This document shows positions 33,785 to 43,141 of a stretch of 64,000 bases of DNA, piece by piece. The notes below the pieces were generated by a model. The model was not told the origin of the DNA. It saw only the letters and a program-made list of their open reading frames with translations, and searched no databases. The stretch is from Shewanella carassii (GTDB lineage Bacteria > Pseudomonadota > Gammaproteobacteria > Enterobacterales > Shewanellaceae), in contig NZ_NGVS01000029.1 of the NCBI RefSeq assembly GCF_002777975.1, forward strand, positions 62,001-126,000, in the 5' to 3' direction. Position 1 is the stretch's first letter; each line of letters starts with the position of its first letter. The position numbers were made by a program, and so were the translations under genes.

Positions 33785-35143
33785 TTAACTCCTCATAGTA
33801 ACAAACTCTTCTGCGCCCGTTGGATGGATAGCGACCACGGCATCAAAGTCAGCCTTGGTGGCGCCCATCTTGATGGCAACGCCAAAGCCCTGAAGGATTT
33901 CATCCATGCCAAAGCCGATACCATGGATCCCGACGACTTTTTCATCGGCGCCGGCACAAACCAGCTTCATCTTACAAGCCTGACGGTGCGCAGTAACCGC
34001 AGTGTACATGGAGGTAAAGGATGAAGTGTAGACCTTAACCTGATCCTCACCGAAGCGCTCTTTGGCCTCAGGCTCTGTCAGCCCCATGGTGCCAATTGGC
34101 GGGTGGCTGAAGACCACAGTCGGGATGCAGTCATAGTCCATCTTGGCATCCGGCATGGCGCCAAAGAGACGCTCTGACAGCAAGCGACCCGCCTTTACGG
34201 CAACCGGTGTCAGCTCCACTCCGCCCGCCATGATGTCACCGACACAGTAAACCCCTTTGGCGCTGGTGTTTTGCTGGGCATCAGTTATCACATATCCCTT
34301 GGGATCCAACTGCACATCGGTATTTTCAAGGCCGATATTGCCTGTGGCCGGTGCCCGACCTATGGCCCAGATCAGGCAGTCCACTGTGTACTCTTCAGCG
34401 TTTTCCAGCACCAGAGTCAGGCTGCCATCGGCATTTTTACGCACTTCCTTGGGAATACTCTGGGTATGCAGCGAAGGCCCTTCGCTGGCCATGGACTCCA
34501 TCAGTGTTTCATAGAGCATGGGGTCGAAGTTACGCAGCGGCGCATGTTTGCGTACAAACAGATGGGTTTCACTGCCCAAGGCATGCAATACACCGGCAAT
34601 TTCCACCGCGATATAACCGGCACCCACGACAGCTACCCGCTTGGGCTGTTCACGCAGGGCAAAGAAACCGTCCGAGTCTATGCCATGTTCTGCCCCGGGA
34701 ATGTCGGGAATGCTGGGCTCGCCACCGGTCGCGATCAGAATATGCTCGGCACTGTAGTGTTCGCCGTCGACCTCAATGGTGTGGTTATCAACAAAGCGGC
34801 CATAGCCGTTAACCACAGTGACCTTGTTGTTGGCCAGACCGCGTTCATAGGAGCCATGGATCCGTTCGATATAGGCTTCACGACTGGCCACCAGGGTGTT
34901 CCAGTCAAACTGGTTGACGCTGACATCAAAACCATAATCTTTGGCATAGAGATGCATGGCTTCGGCCACTTGGGCACCATACCACATGACCTTCTTGGGC
35001 ACACAGCCGACGTTGACGCAGGTACCACCCAGGTGTTTGGCTTCAATCAGCAACACCTTGGCGCCACGCATGGCGGCTCTGTTGGCTGACGCAATACCAC
35101 CGCTGCCCGCACCCAGGCAGATATAGTCAAAATGTTGTGCCAT
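33785..35143 (-). CDS. gor: Glutathione-disulfide reductase
   Basis: 452 residues. The FAD-binding GxGxxG is in [16 protein letters not shown], the redox-active disulfide in [13 protein letters not shown] (C-x4-C), the NADPH-binding GxGxxA in [13 protein letters not shown], and the C-terminal dimer-interface active-site motif in [13 protein letters not shown] (His and Glu). It reduces glutathione disulfide with NADPH in the cytoplasm. The length is normal. Gor lying close to prlC is the usual order in this group, so the Gabija pair looks inserted next to a conserved neighbourhood. Confidence 0.96.
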   Translation of the reverse strand: MAQHFDYICLGAGSGGIASANRAAMRGAKVLLIEAKHLGGTCVNVGCVPKKVMWYGAQVAEAMHLYAKDYGFDVSVNQFDWNTLVASREAYIERIHGSYERGLANNKVTVVNGYGRFVDNHTIEVDGEHYSAEHILIATGGEPSIPDIPGAEHGIDSDGFFALREQPKRVAVVGAGYIAVEIAGVLHALGSETHLFVRKHAPLRNFDPMLYETLMESMASEGPSLHTQSIPKEVRKNADGSLTLVLENAEEYTVDCLIWAIGRAPATGNIGLENTDVQLDPKGYVITDAQQNTSAKGVYCVGDIMAGGVELTPVAVKAGRLLSERLFGAMPDAKMDYDCIPTVVFSHPPIGTMGLTEPEAKERFGEDQVKVYTSSFTSMYTAVTAHRQACKMKLVCAGADEKVVGIHGIGFGMDEILQGFGVAIKMGATKADFDAVVAIHPTGAEEFVTMRS

Positions 35144-35271
35144 GTTTATCTCCGTCGATTGATACAGATTCTTTCGCCCAGCAGGGCGACCTCCCGCGTG
35201 GCGGGATATTTTTAAGCCATTGTAGGGGGATTCAGATCAAGTGACCAGACCAGAGTCTGCCGGTAAAAATT

Positions 35272-35808
35272 TCAGTGATACAAGGTGCAGCGCGAATAAT
35301 CCTGAGTATCTGGTCCTGAACCTGAGCACTTGAGGCAACGAAACTGCTGTTGATGCTCGCCGAGTTCAGCCTGCAAAAATCTGGCAGTGTGGGAATCTTT
35401 CTGCCTGAGGCGCCGCTCCAGCTCTGTCATTCGCTTATCCAACCAGCGACAACTGGGATCATCGGCGACTTGGCGGCGAGGCTTGGATGGCTTCTTTTTT
35501 CGGGATTTCGTTGGTTTACTGTCGCGCGAGGCCTTGGGCAAGGGCGCAGACTCATATTCAAGTGCGGCTTCAAACTGCTGTGGAATGGCAATAGGATTGC
35601 CCTCGCTGTCGAGCACTAACCCCAGAGGGAGCGAACCAGACTCTTTGTCCGGGTTGCTGAGTTGCTTATCTATTGAGGGCTCTGAACTCGACACTAGCTT
35701 CAGGTCTGGATTCAGGTCTGAGCTTGATTCGGCCTGGGATTCAGCCAATGGGGCGACTCCCAACCAAAGGAGCAGGCAGCAAAGCCCGCCAATTCTGTAG
35801 GTTAACAT
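35272..35808 (-). CDS. Small exported protein of unknown function
   Basis: 178 residues with a signal peptide (GGLCCLLLWLGVAPLAESQA). Then follow a Ser/Asp-rich low-complexity stretch, a basic block (KPTKSRKKKPSKPRR, residues about 100-115) and a C-terminal part with a predicted helix (WLDKRMTELERRLRQKD) and several cysteines (CLKCSGSG). I recognise no family. The helix resembles the DUF-type periplasmic coiled coil with C-terminal CxxC pair. It lies 128 bases from gor and 80 bases from the next gene on the same strand, so co-transcription with either is possible. Confidence 0.65.
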   Translation of the reverse strand: MLTYRIGGLCCLLLWLGVAPLAESQAESSSDLNPDLKLVSSSEPSIDKQLSNPDKESGSLPLGLVLDSEGNPIAIPQQFEAALEYESAPLPKASRDSKPTKSRKKKPSKPRRQVADDPSCRWLDKRMTELERRLRQKDSHTARFLQAELGEHQQQFRCLKCSGSGPDTQDYSRCTLYH

Positions 35809-35888
35809 TCCCTGTACTCCCGCATCGATCCTTCGACGCTGTTTGTCTTCACATCAGAGTCTAGAAGCTGCGGTGAATGTTAGCCAGT

Positions 35889-36596
35889 TTAAAACTGCCA
35901 CTGCAGATGCAAGCCGGCATAAGACTGATCCAGGTCACCATGCCAATCCTCCTCTTGCGCCTGCTGCTTGATATCATCCTCCGCTATGCTGTGACTCAAA
36001 TGCAAGGAAGCCACCAAAGAAGAGGTTAATGAGTAGCATGCCTCTACACCAAACTGCAGATGATTGGGGCCATCATGGGTCTGGCTGGCATAGCCAAAGT
36101 CGAATCCCTGGGTCACATAGGGGGTCAGAGTCAGTTGCTCGTTCACTTGCCAATGGCTGTGCAGACTCAACTCAACAAAATAACCAGAGGCTTCTGTGGC
36201 ATAGGTATAGTTAATCGATGGTGTCAGCCAACTCAGCCCCTGATAGGCGAGATAGGCATACACTTCATTGTCATGGGCACGCTCATCACCGTAAAATTCC
36301 AGCCTTTGAATACCAATATTGGCTTCCAAAGACTCAAATAAGTTGAAGCCATACTCAAGGCCGACATCGAGTTCAGCATAGTTAACACTGTCGGCGCGGC
36401 CGAACAAGGCAAAGGCACTCAATCCACCACGGCTATGGTAAAGACCACTCCAGGCAATCCCACCCGATGACAGGTTGTCACGCCCTTGAGTAACATAGTG
36501 ATTGTCCCAACCCAGTGTGAGTTGAGTTGCGGTGGCCTCATCGGCCAATGTTGGATTGCAGCACAGGAGTGCCAGCAATGAGAGGGGATAACGCAT
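35889..36596 (-). CDS. Outer-membrane beta-barrel protein of unknown function
   Basis: 235 residues from ATG 36596; a TTG four codons upstream is the only alternative. A signal peptide (PLSLLALLCCNPTLA) is followed by amphipathic beta-strands (LGWDNHYVTQG, GLYHSRGGLSAFALFG, LQFGVEACYSL) and a C-terminal LHLQWQF with final Phe, the hallmark of BAM-assembled outer-membrane proteins. The size fits an 8-10-strand barrel. No specific family could be named. An unusual long inverted repeat lies 50-100 bases upstream and may regulate it. Confidence 0.72.
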   Translation of the reverse strand: MRYPLSLLALLCCNPTLADEATATQLTLGWDNHYVTQGRDNLSSGGIAWSGLYHSRGGLSAFALFGRADSVNYAELDVGLEYGFNLFESLEANIGIQRLEFYGDERAHDNEVYAYLAYQGLSWLTPSINYTYATEASGYFVELSLHSHWQVNEQLTLTPYVTQGFDFGYASQTHDGPNHLQFGVEACYSLTSSLVASLHLSHSIAEDDIKQQAQEEDWHGDLDQSYAGLHLQWQF

Positions 36597-36645
36597 AAAA
36601 CTTGCCAAACTTACAAAGTAAAGCCCATTTTAAACAACCTCCCCT

Positions 36646-36696
36646 AGAGATAAACGATAACGAATCGTGTTTTAGATCCAGTTATCATTTATCTCT
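36646..36696. promoter_or_regulatory. Long inverted repeat, 16-base arms, upstream of an outer-membrane protein gene
   Basis: AGAGATAAACGATAAC (36646-36661) and GTTATCATTTATCTCT (36681-36696) match in 15 of 16 positions across a 19-base spacer, with a T-run following on the plus strand. The arms contain GATAA-type hexamers reminiscent of Fur sites, but the spacing is off by one. It may be an operator for the outer-membrane protein gene or for the plus-strand prlC side. Confidence 0.5.
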
Positions 36697-36781
36697 TTTT
36701 TGTGCATTGATAGTGAGCATTCAGTTTACTGTCGGCCATAGCTCAATTTCACAACGGCATGACTCATGCGATGGCACCAAT

Positions 36782-36810
36782 CGCTTTGATCACCTTGATA
36801 AATCAAAGCG
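36782..36810 (+). promoter_or_regulatory. Perfect 9-base inverted repeat in the prlC leader region
   Basis: CGCTTTGAT and ATCAAAGCG are separated by 11 bases, about 105 bases before the prlC start. No T-run follows. It could be an operator or an mRNA leader hairpin. E. coli prlC is heat-shock controlled, but I see no clear sigma-32 promoter here. Confidence 0.4.
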
Positions 36811-36914
36811 GAACCCTTATCTATTAGCCACGCCCCTGAATATTCGCCGCCATGGCGGCAAGACCAGGCACCCAATGCAGGCCCTATGGCCCACGCCCAA
36901 AGAGAGGACAGACA

Positions 36915-38954
36915 ATGACCAATCCGCTGCTGACAGCACAGGAGCTGCCACCCTTTTCCAGTATCAAGGCCGAGCACATTCAACCGGCGGTCGAACAGGC
37001 CATAGCCAAGTGCCGCGATAAAATAGAAGCCGTGCTGGCCGCAGGAGGCCCCTTCACTTGGGAGAACCTGGTGGCCCCCCTGGAGCAGGTGGACGATGAG
37101 CTGAGTCAGATCTGGTCGCCGATTTCCCATATGAATTCAGTACTCAGCAATGAAGAATGGCGCGCTGCCCACGATGCCTGTCTGCCATTGTTGTCTGAGT
37201 ACAGCACCTTTGTCGGCCAACATCAGGGCCTGTATCAGGCCTATAAAGAGCTCAAGGCCTCGGCGGAATTTGCCCAGCTCAGCCAGGCACAACAGACTGT
37301 GATAGAACATAGCCTGAGAGACTTCGAACTGTCGGGAATAGGCCTCAATGATGAACAAAAAGCCCGCTATGGAGAGATTGTAAAGCGCCTGTCCGAACTC
37401 AGCAGCACCTATTCCAACCAACTGCTGGATGCCACACATGCGTGGAGCAAGCTGGTTACCGATGAAGCCGAATTGGCCGGTCTGCCAGAGTCAGCCATTG
37501 CCGCCGCCAAGGCGATGGCCGAGGCCAAAGAGCAGCAAGGTTGGCTATTCACCCTGGATTTTCCATCCTATCTGCCGGTCATGACCTATAGCGACAACCG
37601 CAGTCTGCGTGAAGAGTGTTACCGCGCCTTTGTTACCCGCGCTTCGGATCAAGGCCCCAATGCCGGTGAGTTCGACAACGGCCCGCTGATGGACGAGATC
37701 CTGAGCCTGCGCCATGAGTTGGCACAGTTACTGGGCTTTGATACCTATGCCGATAAGTCCCTGGCCACCAAGATGGCGCAATCGCCCGAGCAGGTTATCG
37801 CCTTCCTCAATGAGCTGGCGCTGCGCTCCAAGTCTCAGGCCAAAGCCGAGTTGGCCGAACTCAAGGAGTTTGCCAAGGAGCATTATGGTGTAACCGAGTT
37901 GGCGGCCTGGGATCTGGGTTACTACGGCGAAAAACTCAAGCAGCACAAGTATGAGATATCTCAGGAAGAGCTACGTCCCTTCTTCCCCGAAGACAAGGTG
38001 CTCAGCGGCCTGTTCTACACCATCAAGCGCTTGTTCGGCATGGATGTCAAAGAGCAGCAGGATTTCGACAAGTGGCATAAAGATGTGCGCTTTTTCCACA
38101 TCTTGGATGCCGAGGGCGAACACAGAGGCAGCTTCTATCTGGACCTCTATGCCCGTGAAGGCAAGCGGGGCGGCGCCTGGATGAATGATTGCCGAACCCG
38201 GAGGATGACGGCCACAGGCCTGCAAAAGCCGGTAGCCTACCTCACCTGTAACTTCAATCGCCCTGTGGGTGACAAGCCGGCGCTGTTTACCCATGACGAA
38301 GTCACTACCCTGTTCCACGAATTTGGTCATGGTATTCACCATATGCTGACCCGCATCGATGTCGGCGGGGTTTCCGGCATCAACGGCGTACCTTGGGATG
38401 CCGTGGAGCTGCCAAGCCAGTTTATGGAGAACTGGTGCTGGGCCGAAGAGGCGCTGGCGGAGATCTCCGGCCATTATCAGACCGGGGAGCCGCTGCCCAA
38501 GGCGATGCTGGACAAGATGCTGGCCGCCAAGAACTTCCAGTCCGGCATGATGATGCTGCGGCAACTGGAGTTCTCCCTGTTCGACTTCCGCCTGCATCAG
38601 GAGTTTGATCCGGCCAAGGGCGCCCATATTCAGCAGATGTTGGATGAGGTTCGACGCCAGGTGGCCGTGGTCACACCGCCTGAGTTCAACCGCTTCCAGA
38701 ACGGTTTCGCCCATATCTTTGCCGGAGGTTATGCCGCCGGCTACTACAGCTACAAGTGGGCCGAGGTGTTGTCTGCCGATGCCTTCTCCCGTTTCGAGGA
38801 GGAAGGTATTTTCAACGAGAGCACAGGACGCGACTTCCTGCACAACATACTTGAGATGGGCGGCAGTGAAGAGCCGATGGTGCTATTTACCCGCTTCCGT
38901 GGCCGCGAGCCCAGCATAGACGCACTGCTGCGTCACTCAGGGATCCAAGCCTGA
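36915..38954 (+). CDS. prlC: Oligopeptidase A (M3 family)
   Basis: 679 residues from ATG 36915 (MTNPLLTAQELPPF), preceded by AGAGAGGACAG; a 21-codon longer frame lacks a site. The zinc site is in LFHEFGHGIHHML (HExxH) with the downstream glutamate in ENWCWAEEAL, both typical of thimet-type oligopeptidases. The length matches E. coli PrlC (680). It degrades short peptides, including cleaved signal peptides, in the cytoplasm. It is followed by a strong terminator and is the first gene on the plus strand after a 300-base gap that holds two inverted repeats. Confidence 0.96.
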   Translation: MTNPLLTAQELPPFSSIKAEHIQPAVEQAIAKCRDKIEAVLAAGGPFTWENLVAPLEQVDDELSQIWSPISHMNSVLSNEEWRAAHDACLPLLSEYSTFVGQHQGLYQAYKELKASAEFAQLSQAQQTVIEHSLRDFELSGIGLNDEQKARYGEIVKRLSELSSTYSNQLLDATHAWSKLVTDEAELAGLPESAIAAAKAMAEAKEQQGWLFTLDFPSYLPVMTYSDNRSLREECYRAFVTRASDQGPNAGEFDNGPLMDEILSLRHELAQLLGFDTYADKSLATKMAQSPEQVIAFLNELALRSKSQAKAELAELKEFAKEHYGVTELAAWDLGYYGEKLKQHKYEISQEELRPFFPEDKVLSGLFYTIKRLFGMDVKEQQDFDKWHKDVRFFHILDAEGEHRGSFYLDLYAREGKRGGAWMNDCRTRRMTATGLQKPVAYLTCNFNRPVGDKPALFTHDEVTTLFHEFGHGIHHMLTRIDVGGVSGINGVPWDAVELPSQFMENWCWAEEALAEISGHYQTGEPLPKAMLDKMLAAKNFQSGMMMLRQLEFSLFDFRLHQEFDPAKGAHIQQMLDEVRRQVAVVTPPEFNRFQNGFAHIFAGGYAAGYYSYKWAEVLSADAFSRFEEEGIFNESTGRDFLHNILEMGGSEEPMVLFTRFRGREPSIDALLRHSGIQA

Positions 38955-38971
38955 GACTGAAGCAATTGATT

Positions 38972-38996
38972 AGGCGCCTTAGGGCGCCTTTTTTGT
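38972..38996 (+). terminator. Intrinsic terminator of prlC
   Basis: AGGCGCC and GGCGCCT form a GC-rich stem with loop TTA, followed by TTTTTTG. It starts 17 bases after the prlC stop. Confidence 0.9.
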
Positions 38997-39068
38997 GAGC
39001 CAGTTCTCGCTTGCCGTCTGGTATGACCTTTGGTAGCCTTTAATGCCTCTCAACTCTTGGACCCTTTG

Positions 39069-39599
39069 ATGAACCTCTACTTTCGCCTGTTTTGGCTGCT
39101 GCTCTGGCGAGTGCGCCGGGCAAACGATATCGGTTTTCTCGGCACCAGCCGCATCCGTTATCGGGCTTTACCGAGTGACTGTGACATCAACCTGCACCTG
39201 ACCAACTCCCGCTACCCGGCATTTATGGATCTGGCCCGCACCTATATGATGGCCGAAATGGGCTTGCTGAAGCGCTTTCTAAAACTGAAATGGATGCCGA
39301 TAGTCAATGCCGCCGAGTTCACTTATGTAAGGGATATCAGGCCATTACAACAGTTTGAAATTGCTTCTCGCGTGGTTGGCTGGGATGAAAAGTATTTTTA
39401 CATAGAGCAACGTTTCCTGTCGGACAGAGGCCTGCATGCCATAGTGCATGTCAGAGGTTTGTTCGTCTGCAAACGCAAACCTGTACCCACGGAAAACCTG
39501 TTGACGGAAGCCGGGTTCGATGAGACCACGCCCGAGTTACCGGCGGAGATCATCAAGTGGAAGTCGTTCCTGGATCTCAAAAAGGCCCGCAACAGCTGA
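39069..39599 (+). CDS. Thioesterase-like protein (hot-dog fold, Them6-like)
   Basis: 176 residues from ATG 39069 (MNLYFRLFWLLLW); an upstream TTG at 39030 is less likely. The N-terminal 18 residues are hydrophobic and may anchor it to the membrane. The body is a 4HBT-type hot-dog domain (RYRALPSDCDINLHLTNSRYPAFMDLARTY), where D-x-N-x-H-x-x-N replaces the usual catalytic loop. This sequence type resembles the eukaryotic Them6/UPF0670 and YbgC-related thioesterases. Acyl-CoA hydrolysis is inferred from the fold. It begins 72 bases after the prlC terminator and ends 8 bases before the stop of a convergent GST gene. Confidence 0.78.
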   Translation: MNLYFRLFWLLLWRVRRANDIGFLGTSRIRYRALPSDCDINLHLTNSRYPAFMDLARTYMMAEMGLLKRFLKLKWMPIVNAAEFTYVRDIRPLQQFEIASRVVGWDEKYFYIEQRFLSDRGLHAIVHVRGLFVCKRKPVPTENLLTEAGFDETTPELPAEIIKWKSFLDLKKARNS

Positions 39600-39607
39600 A
39601 TTCTTGT

Positions 39608-40261
39608 TCAGGGGATGGGTCTGAGCCCGCTGCTGGCCTCCTCCTGAGCCAGAGTTACTTCATCCTGCACTAACATCCAGGAACCTCGCAATTGCGCCTG
39701 CAGCCAGTAGCGCCCCAAATGCTGGTAGTCCAGCAAGTTGAAACTGCGCTGCAGGTAACCAAGACAAGGGATTAAGGCACAATCGGCCAAAGTGAACCCA
39801 TCTCCGCACAGCCAATGATGCTCAACCAGGCGTAAGTCCAACGCCCGCAGGCAAAGTCTGAGACGGTTTTCAATTTGACGCTGCACCAGAGGAAGTTGCT
39901 GTTCTTCCGGTAAGCTATATTGCTGCTCCAGCTGATAGAGACTGTTGTTGAGGTCGTTATCGGCAATTCTGTCATAGAGACGCACTTGCAGATTGAGCTC
40001 GGGCTCCTTGGGCAACAGCCGGGTGCCGGCGTCCATTTTATTGTCCAGATACTCTATGATAATGCTGGATTCAGGCAACAGGCTGCCGTCCTGACACACC
40101 AAGAGTGGCAGCTTACCGGATGGATAGAAATGCAGATAGTGTTGGCGCTCCAATGGATCCTGCAGATCCGTTACCCGGGGAAAGAAGTTTGCCTGCTTTT
40201 CATAAAGTGCCAGCAGCACCTTTTGCGAATAACGCGACAATGGATGGTAGTAAAGCTCCAT
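39608..40261 (-). CDS. Glutathione S-transferase-like protein
   Basis: 217 residues. The N-terminal thioredoxin-like domain starts MELYYHPLSRYSQKVLLALYE, carries GKLPLLVCQDG with the cis-proline and PESSIIIEYLD with the conserved E-S that binds the glutathione gamma-glutamyl group. A helical C-terminal domain contains CGDGFTLADCALIPCLGYLQR with the N-capping box. It conjugates or reduces substrates with glutathione in the cytoplasm; the actual substrate is unknown. It is on the same strand as the LysR gene 92 bases upstream. Confidence 0.88.
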   Translation of the reverse strand: MELYYHPLSRYSQKVLLALYEKQANFFPRVTDLQDPLERQHYLHFYPSGKLPLLVCQDGSLLPESSIIIEYLDNKMDAGTRLLPKEPELNLQVRLYDRIADNDLNNSLYQLEQQYSLPEEQQLPLVQRQIENRLRLCLRALDLRLVEHHWLCGDGFTLADCALIPCLGYLQRSFNLLDYQHLGRYWLQAQLRGSWMLVQDEVTLAQEEASSGLRPIP

Positions 40262-40353
40262 AGACAGGGATCCCCATGGTTACCAACTTTAACTTTAGTT
40301 GCTGGCTACCGCTTAGGGAAGGCGTGAACAGGTACCATGAGTGCCGCGAGGCA

Positions 40354-41259
40354 TTATCCCCCCTCTGTTTGACCCAACTTCTGCTTGAGAAAGTCCAACA
40401 TGACCCGGACTCTGGGTGGCATCCCCTCACGGTAAGGGTGAATGGCATAGATACCGCCCTCACGCAGATGATAATCCGGTAACAGACGTTCCAGCTCCCC
40501 CGAGTCCAATTGCCTTTGCAAAAGATGATCCGGCAAGGTGGCTATGCCAAGCCCCTGAGCAGCCAGAGCCGCGATGGCATTGGTACTGTTGCAGCTGATA
40601 AAGGGGGTAACCCGAATACGAAACTGCTCGCCCTGACTATTGTGCAAAGTACAGCTGCGAGGCAAATGACTCGATGCATGCATCAGCCATTGGTGATGAT
40701 GCAGGTTATCCGGATGCAGCGGCTTGCCGTGGCGACTGAGATACTCGGGTGAAGCCACCAGATACTCTTCGAAGTCGCCCAATTTTATCGCCTTGAATTC
40801 AGAGTCTTCCGGCCAGCCGGCCTGAATGGCAATATCTATCTTATGCTCCAGCAGATTGAGCTTATTGTCCTCCAGCAGCAGTGTCAGCCGGATATGGGGG
40901 AAGCGCTGGTGAAACTCCCCCATCAAGGGCAGCAATGACAGCTCACCTATCCCTACCGGTGCCGTGATCCGCAAGCTGCCATGTAGCTGTTGATCACTGG
41001 GGCGAGTCACGGCCTCGGCTTGCTTGGCCAGCTGCAACAACTCGGCACAATAGTGATAGAACTGCTGGCCATCTTCACTCAAGCCTATCTTGCGCGTGGT
41101 TCTGTGCAATAAACGGCTGCCAAGACGCTGTTCCAGTTTCTTCAAATGTTGACTCACCATGGAGCGGCTGATCCCCAGCACTTCTGCGGCCGCCGTTAAC
41201 GATCCCTGCTCCACTACAGTGGCGAATACCAACATACGATAGAGTTGTGCCGCATCCAT
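40354..41259 (-). CDS. LysR-family transcriptional regulator
   Basis: 301 residues. The N-terminal winged helix-turn-helix (GSLTAAAEVLGISRSMVSQHLKKLEQRLGS) is typical of LysR, and the remaining 210 residues form the periplasmic-binding-like effector domain. The family binds T-N11-A type sites and controls divergent genes; here the divergent neighbour is the NmrA-like reductase gene at 41366. An AT-rich 106-base interval lies between them, containing TTATCAACTTTCGCC. The effector is unknown. The nearest relatives by pattern are the oxidative-stress or aromatic-response LysR proteins that flank quinone reductases. Confidence 0.92.
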   Translation of the reverse strand: MDAAQLYRMLVFATVVEQGSLTAAAEVLGISRSMVSQHLKKLEQRLGSRLLHRTTRKIGLSEDGQQFYHYCAELLQLAKQAEAVTRPSDQQLHGSLRITAPVGIGELSLLPLMGEFHQRFPHIRLTLLLEDNKLNLLEHKIDIAIQAGWPEDSEFKAIKLGDFEEYLVASPEYLSRHGKPLHPDNLHHHQWLMHASSHLPRSCTLHNSQGEQFRIRVTPFISCNSTNAIAALAAQGLGIATLPDHLLQRQLDSGELERLLPDYHLREGGIYAIHPYREGMPPRVRVMLDFLKQKLGQTEGG

Positions 41260-41365
41260 CTCTCACCTTTGTTTAATTTCAATAACCAAAGTGATAAGTA
41301 AAGCACTCATTATCAACTTTCGCCACGGGGATACACTGATGCCATAAACCTACTGGAGTAAAAAC

Positions 41366-42235
41366 ATGATCCTTATCTTAGGTGCATCCGGCCAATTGGG
41401 CCGTCTGGTCAGCCAAGCCTTATTGGCAAAGGTTCCTGCCAAACAGTTGAGATTGGCAAGTCGCCACCCTGAACAATTGAACGAGTTTGCTGATGTAGAG
41501 AAAGTCTTTGCCGATTACAGTGATCCGGCTTCACTCTCGAAAGCCATGCAGGGCGTCAAACGCCTGTTATTGATCTCGGGTGATGCACCCAATGATCAGA
41601 GACTGCAGCAGCACATGAATGTGCTCAGCGCCGCCAAGGCCGTTGCTGTCGAACAATTGGTTTATACCAGTTTCCAATTGGCGACCCTGGACTCGGCATT
41701 CGACTTTGCCCGCCCCCATGCGGCAACAGAAACTGCAATAGTTCACTCAGGTGTGCCTTACACCTTGGTACGTAACGGTCCCTATGCCGAATTGCAGTTG
41801 GCCGGGTTGGAACACACTCTGGCAACAGAAACCATGCTCAATGCCGGTGAAAACGGTCTGTTTGCCCCTGTGTGGAAGGCCGATCTGGCAGAGGCCATCG
41901 CCGGCATTCTCTCATCAGTATCGCCTGTCAACAGCCATCTTGGGCAAACCTATACCCTGACAGGACCGGAGCTGTTGAACCAGGCCCAGGTGGCACAATA
42001 CCTGTCGCAGGTAAGTGGCAAAAACATTCGGCTGCAAAACATTTCAGTCGCAGAGCTGGAGCAAATTTTCCTCGGGATCGGCCTCCCCGGTTATATGGCC
42101 AAAGCGTTTGCCAACAACTCCAAGGCGATAGCCGATGATGAATATCAGCAGCAAAGCACAGATCTGGAGCGTCTGCTGGGGCGCCCAGGGCGTTCACTTA
42201 AGGCCCTGTTTGAACAGAGCCTCACTCAATCCTGA
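41366..42235 (+). CDS. NmrA/QorB-type NAD(P)-binding reductase
   Basis: 289 residues with a Rossmann fold (MILILGASGQLGRLVSQALL, GxxGxxG type), LLLISGDAPNDQRLQQHMNVL, and YTLVRNGPYAELQLAG, all typical of the QorB/NmrA-like atypical short-chain dehydrogenases. Related enzymes reduce quinones with NADPH or sense NADP. It is divergent from the LysR regulator, which probably controls it. Just downstream is a probable terminator (42253-42285). Confidence 0.88.
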   Translation: MILILGASGQLGRLVSQALLAKVPAKQLRLASRHPEQLNEFADVEKVFADYSDPASLSKAMQGVKRLLLISGDAPNDQRLQQHMNVLSAAKAVAVEQLVYTSFQLATLDSAFDFARPHAATETAIVHSGVPYTLVRNGPYAELQLAGLEHTLATETMLNAGENGLFAPVWKADLAEAIAGILSSVSPVNSHLGQTYTLTGPELLNQAQVAQYLSQVSGKNIRLQNISVAELEQIFLGIGLPGYMAKAFANNSKAIADDEYQQQSTDLERLLGRPGRSLKALFEQSLTQS

Positions 42236-42252
42236 TACCCGATATCACGTGC

Positions 42253-42285
42253 CACAGTCCCCTCCTTTGCTTGTGAGGGACTGTG
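42253..42285 (+). terminator. Probable terminator after the NmrA-like gene
   Basis: CACAGTCCC(C)TC and GAGGGACTGTG pair into an 11-pair stem with one bulged C. The loop is 10 bases and the T-tail (ATTGTTAATC) is weak. It lies 18 bases after the stop codon. Confidence 0.55.
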
Positions 42286-42375
42286 ATTGTTAATCATCAT
42301 TGATCACTCCCATCTTTATCCCGATTGGTATTACACTGGTGCAGCAATAATTGAGCCAATCAAAAGGGAAAGCAT

Positions 42376-43065
42376 ATGAGCAAGCCGGAAGATTTTGCCA
42401 CCATCTATGCCAGAGCCTGCGAGCGCAAAGGCGGCGCCGAGCGACTGGAGAGCCTGTTACCTAGGGTCTGTTCCACGGAAGAATTGCTGGAATATACCGA
42501 TGCCGAGTTACTGTCAGCACTCAGCAAACAGGTATTTCAGAGCGGCTTTGTCTGGAAGGTAGTGGAACACAAATGGCCGGCCTATGAAGAGGCCTTCTTT
42601 GGCTTTGAACCCATGAAAGTGTTGATGCTCTCCCCCGAGCAGTTGCAAGCCAGAGGCGAGGACAGTCGCCTCATTCGCCACCAGAAAAAGACCCAGGCCA
42701 TTTATGATAACGCGCTCATGGTGCAGGATATTGCCAGAGAACACGGCAGCCTGGCCCGATATATCGCCCTCTGGCCGGTGGAGGAGATCACCTCACTGTG
42801 GCAGGAACTCAAACGCCGTGGTGCACGCTTGGGTGGCAATACCGGCCCCTATTTTCTGCGTGGCATAGGTAAAGACAGCTTCCTGTTGACCGCTGATGTT
42901 CAAAACTATCTCAAGAGTCACAAACTGGTGGACGCAGGCTTCAGCTCAAAGAGCGGCTTGGCCCAGGTACAAGCTGTATTCAATCATTGGCAACAGAGCA
43001 GTGGCAGGAGCATGGCCGCCATCAGCCGCATCCTGGCTTGTAGCACCGGGGACAATCGTATCTGA
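42376..43065 (+). CDS. DNA-3-methyladenine glycosylase I-like protein
   Basis: 229 residues with the glycosylase I (Tag) type helix-hairpin layout. The conserved central region is QVFQSGFVWKVVEHKWPAYEEAFFGFEP, with LGGNTGPYFLRGIGKDSFLLTADV as the lesion-recognition part. It lacks the N-terminal C-W and the C-terminal zinc motif that E. coli Tag has, and is longer, so it is a distinct subfamily. The reaction expected is removal of alkylated adenine from DNA. ATG 42376 is preceded by AAGGGAAAG. It is on the plus strand just upstream of the ryhB1 promoter, 40 bases away. Confidence 0.8.
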   Translation: MSKPEDFATIYARACERKGGAERLESLLPRVCSTEELLEYTDAELLSALSKQVFQSGFVWKVVEHKWPAYEEAFFGFEPMKVLMLSPEQLQARGEDSRLIRHQKKTQAIYDNALMVQDIAREHGSLARYIALWPVEEITSLWQELKRRGARLGGNTGPYFLRGIGKDSFLLTADVQNYLKSHKLVDAGFSSKSGLAQVQAVFNHWQQSSGRSMAAISRILACSTGDNRI

Positions 43066-43105
43066 GGCCTGAGATAAATTTGTCTTGAATATAGACAAAA
43101 AATGG

Positions 43106-43137
43106 TTGCCAACACAAATGATAACTATTATCATTTG
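43106..43137 (+). promoter_or_regulatory. ryhB1 promoter with Fur box
   Basis: A -35 TTGCCA (43106-43111) and -10 TATCAT (43129-43134) are 17 bases apart. The -10 lies inside a perfect palindrome with 10-base arms, CAAATGATAA CTA TTATCATTTG (43115-43137), a near-consensus Fur box. Iron-loaded Fur would block RNA polymerase directly. Confidence 0.88.
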
Positions 43138-43141
43138 TTTC

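Noticed and set aside
36646..36696. Fur box upstream of the outer-membrane protein gene
   Set aside because: GATAA blocks are spaced by seven and not six bases, unlike the clear Fur boxes at 43115 and 43555; kept only as an inverted repeat.
37971..38843. 290-residue frame antisense to prlC
   Set aside because: Covers the zinc-site region of a clear PrlC; no independent support.
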